From NCBI RefSeq assembly GCF_000210295.1, contig NC_026743.1:1922001-1986000 (forward strand): 64,000 bases of DNA, written 5' to 3'. A model generated the notes under the pieces. The model saw only the letters and a program-made list of their open reading frames with translations. It did not search any database and was not told the DNA's origin. Shown piece by piece: positions 29,282-36,688 of the stretch; within the stretch, counting starts at the first letter, position 1; every line of letters begins with the position of its first letter. This stretch comes from Trypanosoma brucei gambiense DAL972. Its lineage: Eukaryota; Euglenozoa; Kinetoplastea; Trypanosomatida; Trypanosomatidae. The position numbers were made by a program, and so were the translations under genes.

Positions 29282-31504
29282 CTACGCATCCTCAAGTACA
29301 AGCCGGCGGAGGGTCTCGAGTTTTTCCACGTCGTCATCGCTCAGTGAGTGTTTTCCGCTGATGGCGCCTGTTATTATTTGGTTGCACTCTTTGAGGAGTT
29401 CCGCCACACCCATCGCCTCAGCCGCAAGGCACGTCACCGCACCTCCCACCGCACGCCCAGGGAGGTCGACGTGCACGTGAAAGCGGGAGTGGATAAGAAG
29501 GCTACACAGAAGCGCGAAGAGCGCGCCGCTACGTGCCGTGTCAGTAGTGAAGGTGTCTTCTTCCACACGTTTCTTCACTTCTTGCTTCATTGAAGCGAGC
29601 GTCTCACGCTCAACCTTCTTATTCAGTTGATGGAAGCCGGATACTGCGATTTGGGCGGTACAGCTCATGTCACGCAGAAGCTTTGTGAAAGTCTCCACAG
29701 ATTTACCCATTGCCGCATCAACGAGCGGGGAGAGGTTTTGACGCTGCTGTTCTGGAAGAGCCTTCAGGGCTTTTTGAAGCAAAGCAGCAGTAGGAGGTTG
29801 TTGTTTCTGCTGGTCTTCTTTCACCATTAATGCCTCACACACACACTCATACACACCTGCGCTGTCAAGACCTTCATTCAGCAGAATGTCGCGTAGGAGC
29901 GCAAAGGCACGGTCGGTGAGAAGGTGGCGGTTGAGGGCTACACAGGACGCCTCGTCAAATTTTGTCGTTGCCCACAAAACACCCTTCTCAGCAATCACCA
30001 TGCCACACCATGCGGTGCCAAGCGACGACTGAAGGTTTGTACGCATCCTTTTCCAGTCCACGGAAACGTGCTGCTCAGCCGCTGCGGCGAGCTCGCTGTA
30101 TACCTCCTGCGCTACTACTTTCCACTCTGAGGTCAACTCTGCGAGCACATCCTGGTATTGTTCTAGGGGCAGACCCGTGACATCCGCTACCGCTCGCAAC
30201 AGTATCTCTTCCTCCTCCTCACCAAACTCACGACTAACCTTCGATTTCCTCCCCTTTGCCCCACTTTCCCTTATTTGCAAGTCGTAAGAAGATTCCAGCC
30301 GTTTTTTCACCGTGGGTAGCACAGACTCATGAAGCAGCACGCCGCAGTCTAGTAGAGTGCACGACGTAACAATAGGATGCAACTCGCGTAACCGCCGCAA
30401 AAGAATATCGGAGTCCTTTTCGAAGTCTACAGAAAGTGGAAGGTGGGTTGACAGGTCCACAACCAAGGCGTCGCCGTGTGCTAAGTCTTCAAGGACAACC
30501 AAGTTTGCCAGAAACCTGTCGGAAAGAAAGCATGCGGAAAGCGCATGCCCCGCATTTGGGTACTTTTCACTGCGGGCAACCGAAGGCGATTCCGTATTGG
30601 CCGTGGACGCAGCCTGGACACGGCGGGTCCGCCTTTTCGGAGCGTCACCTTGTGCTGTAGCCTCCATAACGGGGTTATATTTTGTCGAAAGGAATTCCCT
30701 CGCCTGCGTGATGCCTTTCCTATGCAGCAAGGCGTACTCAATGAAACCATTCGAGAGGTAAACGTTTTCCACCTCATTTGCACGGTCTTGTTCGAAGTAA
30801 GTTGGGATGTAAACCCGTCCTTCAATTTTTCCGGGTAGGTCATTCCTCACGGCCTCGATGAGGACATCCACTAACGGGGCAAAGAGGTTGTATCGCTCGA
30901 AGAAGGTCGTCAAGTTGACGGGCTCCGTAGCAGCCAGTAATCCCGCGCGGAGCACGACCTTTTGCGCTCCAACAAATTGTTTTGTGTGCAGGGCGCCCCC
31001 CTGAAGAACGGCGCGTAGCCGTCCCGACTCAACCGCACCAGTTAAAAGGTTTTGGGCGAACAGGGATGTGAAGCGGTGTATCCTTGCGAACTCTGAAACA
31101 GCGACAAACCCCTTTTCCTTCAGGACATCTTGCGCTGCAGAGACGGTCGAGTCCAGGTATTCATCTGTCATGAGTTCCGCAGCCTCGAGACGTATATTAG
31201 GTTCTTCAAGCACCTCCGGTAGCACGCGCTCAATGTGTATCATGTGCACAGTTAAAAGACCAGGGAGATCGGTTACATTCATGCGCCCGCCATTGGCGTG
31301 TACCTCATCAATGACTTCACGTCGCAACTGATCCCACGTCAGGTATTCCTTACCGTCAACAGTGAACAACAGGTCGACCAACTTTTTTCGCTGCAGCACA
31401 TTAACAATTTCCACCACATTGCGCTCGGTGATCTGGTTAGGAATATCCTGCCGCTGGATTGCCTGAAATTTGCGTATCAGTTCACTCAGCTCCAACTCAC
31501 TCAT
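29282..31504 (-). CDS. UFL1: UFM1-protein ligase 1 (UFL1) homologue
   Basis: A 740-residue protein collinear with animal and plant UFL1. Near the N terminus it reads ITERNVVEIVNVL and VDGKEYLTWDQLRREV, then GGRMNVTDLPGLL and HIERVLPEVL, the same order as in human UFL1. Several winged-helix-like repeats cover the first half, a lysine/acid-rich linker with KGRKSKVSREFGEEEEE lies near 420-440, and a helical C-terminal domain follows. UFL1 is the E3 that passes the ubiquitin-like UFM1 to substrates such as ribosomal protein uL24 at the ER in animals; UFMylation components have also been reported in trypanosomatids. No transmembrane segment is visible. Confidence 0.88.
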   Translation of the reverse strand: MSELELSELIRKFQAIQRQDIPNQITERNVVEIVNVLQRKKLVDLLFTVDGKEYLTWDQLRREVIDEVHANGGRMNVTDLPGLLTVHMIHIERVLPEVLEEPNIRLEAAELMTDEYLDSTVSAAQDVLKEKGFVAVSEFARIHRFTSLFAQNLLTGAVESGRLRAVLQGGALHTKQFVGAQKVVLRAGLLAATEPVNLTTFFERYNLFAPLVDVLIEAVRNDLPGKIEGRVYIPTYFEQDRANEVENVYLSNGFIEYALLHRKGITQAREFLSTKYNPVMEATAQGDAPKRRTRRVQAASTANTESPSVARSEKYPNAGHALSACFLSDRFLANLVVLEDLAHGDALVVDLSTHLPLSVDFEKDSDILLRRLRELHPIVTSCTLLDCGVLLHESVLPTVKKRLESSYDLQIRESGAKGRKSKVSREFGEEEEEILLRAVADVTGLPLEQYQDVLAELTSEWKVVAQEVYSELAAAAEQHVSVDWKRMRTNLQSSLGTAWCGMVIAEKGVLWATTKFDEASCVALNRHLLTDRAFALLRDILLNEGLDSAGVYECVCEALMVKEDQQKQQPPTAALLQKALKALPEQQRQNLSPLVDAAMGKSVETFTKLLRDMSCTAQIAVSGFHQLNKKVERETLASMKQEVKKRVEEDTFTTDTARSGALFALLCSLLIHSRFHVHVDLPGRAVGGAVTCLAAEAMGVAELLKECNQIITGAISGKHSLSDDDVEKLETLRRLVLEDA

Positions 31505-31762
31505 TTCTTCCTAAGGATATCGAGGGAAGTGTGTTGAGGTTGGGGCAAAGTAAATAAATTACAGGAATAAACAGGAGAAAGACCAACCACCATAAGAGAC
31601 GGTACAACAATGCACCTGTGCGTGCTTGTGTCTTCAGGGCTGTCGCAAGTGACTTTTCGTTTTCGTCTGCGCTAGTAAGAGAAAGCTCATGCGTGAGAGA
31701 CGGGGGAGGGTAACGCTCTTGCCGTTTAGCACAAGGAGTATAATCATCTCATTAGAGAAATG

Positions 31763-32233
31763 CTATTTTGTACACGAAAGCACATGTGTGCCACGGGAGA
31801 AGACTTTGCGCCGCCTTTCATCCTGGAAAGAATACTCCACGTGGTGTATATCACTTTCACCATCGCCAACAATGCGAGTTATGCACGTGCACTCCGCATT
31901 CTCCGGGATGGCTTCAAGATAATTGATCTCAAAGCTGACAGAACGGAACTCTGCTGCGGGTCTCGCAGCACCCAGATGAATCTGCGTGAAAGTGTCAGCT
32001 AAAATGGCTAAAGCACCCCCGTGTGTGGAGCGGAACCCATTCAGTGCCCGTTGGTTCGCCCTCCATGAGAAACCCATTGACTCGCCATCACAAGCCTTAA
32101 CACCTGTAGGTGTAAACTGCACCGTCCGCATAACGTTGGAACAGAAACCATCTGAACTGTTAATGAGTTCTGCTGCCCGCTTCTGTGCTTGGGAGACGGT
32201 CACAGTGCCCACCCTACAAAATCCGCGCTGCAT
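31763..32233 (-). CDS. Hotdog-fold thioesterase (PaaI/ACOT13-like)
   Basis: A 156-residue single hotdog domain. The motif HGGALAILAD (71-80) is the family's active-site helix, with Asp80 at the usual acidic position. Residues near 55-66 form the strand before the loop. Such proteins hydrolyse acyl-CoA or hydroxyaryl-CoA thioesters as tetramers. The N-terminal 15 residues could be a short mitochondrial presequence (MQRGFCRVGTVTVSQ) but this is weak. The neighbours give no pathway clue. Confidence 0.88.
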   Translation of the reverse strand: MQRGFCRVGTVTVSQAQKRAAELINSSDGFCSNVMRTVQFTPTGVKACDGESMGFSWRANQRALNGFRSTHGGALAILADTFTQIHLGAARPAAEFRSVSFEINYLEAIPENAECTCITRIVGDGESDIHHVEYSFQDERRRKVFSRGTHVLSCTK

Positions 32234-32703
32234 CTTACGAACTCTCCGTTACCCTCTTACGCCCCCAGAGTTGTGGAGGCAAACACTCCTTTGTGCCGAC
32301 CCTTTTCCACCCGCTCAGCGGAAGTGAAACCTTACAGATAGGGTCACAGGAAACCCACCTAAATGATGACAAACTACCACGGGAATAAAGCAAGCCAGTG
32401 AAGGTGAAGAAAAGTGATCTTGTGTTCAGAGGGGGAAAAGAAGGTACGCGCGCAAAGGTGGGACGAACGGATGCACTCACAAAGGAAGCAGAAGAAGTGC
32501 AAACAAGCAAAACCAAACCCACGACAGGTTGGAGTGCCGACGACTGGGATCAAATACCCTCCGGGGAGTCACCTTTACCATCGCAAATTCGTCTCTCACC
32601 TCCCGATGCAACGAAAACAACAACAACAACAAAGCCCCTCTCCCCACAAAATCCATTAAGGTGACCTCCTCCTGTTATCACTCACGTTACCGGTTGGAAC
32701 TTG
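32234..32703. other. Intergenic region (no gene seen)
   Basis: Leader of the thioesterase and 3' UTR of the SET protein, including a short (ACA/CAA)n patch near 32608-32630. No supported gene. Confidence 0.5.
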
Positions 32704-33768
32704 CTACGACGCAGACCACGTGAACGTGACATCCCCAACTACATCCTCGTGTGAGAGGCCAAACGTCTGTGGCTCCTCCAAATCAACGAAATGTTTTGCT
32801 CGTCGTAGCATACGCTGGCGAGAGGCAGGAAGCACTTTACTGCTATTTTCCATCGCAGTGAACTCGTTGAACGGAAGACAATTCAGGCTGATCAACTTTT
32901 TTTTAACGAGTTTGTCGCCACATGTTCTTGCGTGAAGACTCATCAGTCGTTTTGTAACCTCCTCGCCGCAACGCCTGCAACGGTAGAAGAAATCACAAGA
33001 AAATTCGTCGGGATCGTCGTCACGCGGCCGCTTACGCTGCCCACCATTGATTTTGTGGTGTAGTTCATCATAAGAGGAACAGCCCCAGTATGTTGAGCCG
33101 TAGGTGCAGAACACCTCCTCGCCGGGATCTATGTCACGTGCGGCAACAACGAAAACACGTCCCGCTAGCATGTCGTACTCCTGCATCGCCGCGTTGGCAG
33201 CTTTTGGTCCATTGTCGTTGATGAAGGTTGCTAAAGATAAGTGCTCACCGTTCTCATCCACACCATCAACAAAATACGCGGCGGTACGGAGTCGCACCAC
33301 ATAAATGCTTTGTTCGTGTTCTTTTGGAGGCCGGCGAAGAAGACGTCCAGTATACTCACACATCACGGTGCCCTGCCTCAGGGCCCTGGAAGATCGCAGG
33401 AATAATCCAAGACCTGCACGCCTGCCAAGTATAGACTGACGCACTTCAAAGAAACGGTGCTCTGCCTCGCGAGGGATGTACTTTACGACCTTCCTTTCGC
33501 CGACGCGGAGCACCGTCATCCCAAGGTCCTGGTACTCCGGTGTTACAAGAATATTTCTCACCGCTGCGTTGGAACTATCCTTCAGAACGAATGCATCATC
33601 CCCCCAGCGCTCTAGCACACCACTTTCCGTCATTTTAAGACACACCGCAGTCATGTTGTCTACCGACACAACGCCATGCAATATATCAGCGAGCCGCCTA
33701 GCTGTCATGGCTATGCATGCCCGCTGGAGAATTTGCTTCACGATACGCTCCAAAACCTTGCATATCAT
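32704..33768 (-). CDS. SET-domain protein with C-terminal zinc finger
   Basis: A 354-residue protein from the first ATG at 33768. Residues 109-229 form a SET domain: an N-terminal GxG-like segment (RRAGLGLFL), a central YVVRL strand, FINDNG (182-187) at the place of the usual NHS motif, and EVFCTYG (218-224) with the catalytic-type tyrosine. A Cys-x2-Cys ... His ... Cys finger follows (CRRCGEEV ... HARTCG, about 265-285). The N-terminal 80 residues look helical and may be a winged helix. It should be a lysine methyltransferase but the substrate is unknown, and it is distinct from the SMYD-like gene upstream at 25.6 kb. Confidence 0.8.
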   Translation of the reverse strand: MICKVLERIVKQILQRACIAMTARRLADILHGVVSVDNMTAVCLKMTESGVLERWGDDAFVLKDSSNAAVRNILVTPEYQDLGMTVLRVGERKVVKYIPREAEHRFFEVRQSILGRRAGLGLFLRSSRALRQGTVMCEYTGRLLRRPPKEHEQSIYVVRLRTAAYFVDGVDENGEHLSLATFINDNGPKAANAAMQEYDMLAGRVFVVAARDIDPGEEVFCTYGSTYWGCSSYDELHHKINGGQRKRPRDDDPDEFSCDFFYRCRRCGEEVTKRLMSLHARTCGDKLVKKKLISLNCLPFNEFTAMENSSKVLPASRQRMLRRAKHFVDLEEPQTFGLSHEDVVGDVTFTWSAS

Positions 33769-34952
33769 GCACTGTGGCAACTAATCACGGGAGAAGCAGC
33801 TGGGTTCGTCCCTCACGTCCCCTAAGTTATTTGTCTCTATCTGTTACGATAAAGCGATGGTATGGGATATAAAATAAAAGTGACATGATAAAGAAAAAGT
33901 TCTCACTGAGGGGGGGGGGGCACGCCCCGTCTGCCGATGGTACTTTCCCTCCTCCAACAGAGTAACTCACGCCACCGGATACACCGGGGGCCAGTGACAA
34001 CCTTAGCAACACATGGAGACAACAATAATAACAGAAAAACAATACGCCTGCCACGGGTGGTTGCGCGGCAACGTACACGGCAGGTGCAGTCGCGCCCAGA
34101 TGCACCCGCAACCATCCACGACCTCACGCAGGGCGAGGCTACGATGAAACAACTTTGCATCCATTGCTTTCGGGTAACCCCTGTGAAGCAGCAGGGATGC
34201 CTTCCCTTCAACATTCTAATCGTGTATGGGGAAATATTGCACCACCGAAAAAGAGGAAAAAAAAAAGCCGAAGCAGAGGCAGGAGGAGAAGAGGGGAGTG
34301 GTGCCGCTTCACTGAGGAAGTACTACCATTTGCAATGACAGCGCTACCAGGCAGCGGAATAACATTGCCGGATGCTTGACGTTTGGAAGGGTGAGAGGAT
34401 GTATAAAAACCCTAACGAAAGAGGCAGCACAGAAAAATAATATTAGAGAAAGTAATAATAACACCATATGAAGACGGAACAAACGGCAAGCATCCGCGTA
34501 CATAAAACAACTTATCACACCATATACCCATACGGGTACATGAGGTGACGATAGGGTCCCGCACGTGCACCGCTGTCGGAGTGGGGAAGAGGAAAAAAAA
34601 AACAAAGCAAAAACAGCAGTCGGATTGTCCACCTTCTCCATGCGACTTTTCATTACTTATATGACTTGCCGCCCCCAATCACCATCGACACCTCAGATAA
34701 GCTAATTTGTTTTCTTTTCAGCCATAGTTTCACCACCGTTCGCGACACAACCAGTTAAGGGGTAAAGAAAGGAAGAGCAACACGATGCATTCTGCAATCG
34801 TTAACATCACCGCCACAAGACCCGTGGCGCAACATTTCGTGCGATCATGCACAAGACTCATGTCATTCCTTCATACGCATACGCAGCCAAGACCGCTCTT
34901 CTTCTGGTTACCACGGCCACACTAATAACTTTGACATTGTTTTCGCCTCTAT
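33769..34952. other. Intergenic region of 1.2 kb with a G11 run
   Basis: Leader of the SET gene and a long 3' UTR of the TMEM65-like gene. Holds G11 at 33910-33920 (plus strand). Open frames at 33903-34214 and 34309-34653 are hydrophobic or Cys-rich without conservation signals and are not called. Confidence 0.5.
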
Positions 34953-35780
34953 TCAATTGGTTTTAGCAACAGCTAACGACTCACCAGCAGTTCGCTCATT
35001 TTTGGCATCGTCACTGTCCAGCAACAGGAGGGGAATCATTCCAAGGAGTAACCCCGTCATAATGCCGACCGTCCCACCAATGTGTCCGGCAAAGAATACA
35101 CGCTTCCCTTTCATCTGGTTTTCTGTTAATGTGGGTACCCTGAAGTTAAACCTCTGCACAGCCTTCTCAATAACACCATGCAGCTGCATGCCCAAAACAC
35201 CGGAGAATATGTTCCCCATTGCGGCACAGGTCAGCACGGAGCAATTAAAGTAAAGCCCGAATGAGTTATCAATGGCGTCACCTGCGAGAATCATCATTGC
35301 GTTGTCGAGGAACCCAAACCCAACAAACGGCAGTCCCGCCACTAAAGCGACCCAAAGCAGTGTGCTGTACGGTACTAACTCATCTGCCTCATCCATGGCT
35401 TGCTTCTGCAGGCGATCCGTCACCTCCTCATCCTCTTCTTCTTCTTGCCTTCGCCGCAGCGCTCCCTCCAACCAATGATCAAAGTCCTTCGGTGAAATAA
35501 ACCGGTCCTTGTCCACACCAGCGCGCTTCATTTCCGTCACGGCGTTGTCCTTTCCAAACCACTCTATAGCGCCACCAGCGACAATGAGACGGCGCCTGCT
35601 TGCTGCATCGAGTCTACCAATAATGTCGCCGAGAATCTTCGGGTCACTCTCCAAAATATCGACGAGCCGCCGAAGTTCCTCTTGACTCAAGCGCGGCACT
35701 CCTTCCACAGAATGGAACCGTTGCGACCATCGTCTACTGTGAGAAATTCCCCCCGGAATACAACACTGTATCCGTCTCAT
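34953..35780 (-). CDS. TMEM65-like mitochondrial inner-membrane protein
   Basis: A 275-residue protein whose chosen ATG (35780) starts a basic presequence (MRRIQCCIPGGISHSRRW). The frame continues upstream to 35957 but that part is simply the translated splice tract. Residues about 130-250 match TMEM65: GFGFLDNAMMILAGDAI, TCAAMGNIFSGVLG, and a final AGHIGGTVGIM-LLGMIPLLLL helix, giving three membrane segments. In mammals TMEM65 is needed for mitochondrial sodium-calcium exchange. The trypanosome protein has an added soluble region before the first helix, including a DKDRFISPKDF segment reminiscent of a degenerate EF-hand. Confidence 0.85.
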   Translation of the reverse strand: MRRIQCCIPGGISHSRRWSQRFHSVEGVPRLSQEELRRLVDILESDPKILGDIIGRLDAASRRRLIVAGGAIEWFGKDNAVTEMKRAGVDKDRFISPKDFDHWLEGALRRRQEEEEDEEVTDRLQKQAMDEADELVPYSTLLWVALVAGLPFVGFGFLDNAMMILAGDAIDNSFGLYFNCSVLTCAAMGNIFSGVLGMQLHGVIEKAVQRFNFRVPTLTENQMKGKRVFFAGHIGGTVGIMTGLLLGMIPLLLLDSDDAKNERTAGESLAVAKTN

Positions 35781-35841
35781 CCCTAGGCAAAGACCCTTTT
35801 GGCAACACAACAAACAGCAGCGACGGGAATCGTCGTCTCCG

Positions 35842-35936
35842 CTGAACAGTAAGAACAAAGCAACGATAAGAAAGTAGAGAAGCAAATAAAGGGCGGAGGA
35901 GAGGGAAAAGAGAAAGGAAGGCAGTGGAAAAAAGGT
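35842..35936 (-). promoter_or_regulatory. Predicted spliced-leader acceptor for the TMEM65-like gene
   Basis: A long sense pyrimidine tract (about 35936 to 35850) ends in AG at 35843-35842, giving a 61-base leader. It excludes the upstream ATG at 35957, which lies before the acceptor. Confidence 0.6.
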
Positions 35937-36005
35937 GTAACAAGTTGCTTCTGGCACCCTGATGAAAGGGAGCGTGCATATTTAACATACAAAAATATGA
36001 TGCAC

Positions 36006-36028
36006 ATATATATATATATATATATATA
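36006..36028. repeat. (AT)11 microsatellite
   Basis: About eleven uninterrupted AT units upstream of the TMEM65-like gene. Confidence 0.85.
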
Positions 36029-36256
36029 CTTGCATAACTTACCCGAGCAGTTGTGGATACACGTGTGTAAATTGGCACCGGCACCAATGTGAGAGATTCA
36101 CGGAGAACAGAGGGGTGCGACGAGGCCGAGAGCGCGTAAAGGACTCCAAGAAAGAGTAAAACGAAAAGGACGGACCAACAGACGGGTCAAATTGCATGTC
36201 GTACTGTCAACCCACAGAGGGAGTGCGTGATCGATACAGCGCCTCCACAGATTTCC

Positions 36257-36460
36257 CTATGATAGAGGGTGCCTGATTGATATGGGATGGCCCCATACTG
36301 CAACGCCAACCTCAATGCAGGCAGTTAACTGCTCAACTGCCGCTGCGCTCCCATCGGACTCGTACGTTTTCAGCAACTCATCAGAGAAAACATCAGAGAA
36401 ATGCTGCATATAATCGTCTCTAGCCTTCTGCATGGCTGAGCTATCGACGGCTTCTGACAT
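36257..36460 (-). CDS. Small hypothetical protein (67 aa)
   Basis: A 67-residue protein beginning MSEAVDSSAM. An alternative ATG at 36487 adds nine residues; the frame upstream of that is a translated leader. It is acidic and helical (YMQHFSDVFSDELL, then AAVEQLTACIEVG), with no membrane segment. The pattern of an aromatic FxxELxxxY helix followed by a second LxxxIExG helix is loosely like the short ribosome-assembly protein 3 (RSA3) domain, but this is a visual impression only. It sits alone between the TMEM65-like and tRNA ligase genes. Confidence 0.5.
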   Translation of the reverse strand: MSEAVDSSAMQKARDDYMQHFSDVFSDELLKTYESDGSAAAVEQLTACIEVGVAVWGHPISIRHPLS

Positions 36461-36688
36461 GACCAGTGCCCTTTCGCAACACTTCATGCGGATACATATA
36501 TATATGAAGATAGGGGAAACACAAAATAATACGCTTAGCGAAGTGGAAAGGTGCAGTTGCACAGCACAAAACCACACACAGTATGAGGGAGGATGGAAAA
36601 CATCAAGATACAACGACAGAAGAAATTTACGAGACGGCAGGGTCGCTCGGAGATGTCTGGTAGCGAGTGTGAGCTAGCTGGCCCGCAT

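Larger units (their letters stand above)
35781..36256. other. Intergenic region with an AT microsatellite
   Basis: Includes the TMEM65-like splice tract and an (AT)n microsatellite at 36006-36028, upstream of that tract. No gene is seen. Confidence 0.55.

Noticed and set aside
34309..34653. Hydrophobic minus-strand frame of 114 codons
   Set aside because: Composition reflects pyrimidine-rich UTR sequence (Phe/Leu/Ser runs); no splice signal and no conserved pattern.
35781..35957. Hydrophobic N-terminal extension of the TMEM65-like protein as a signal or membrane segment
   Set aside because: It is the translation of the polypyrimidine splice tract (Phe/Leu/Ser runs) and precedes the predicted acceptor.
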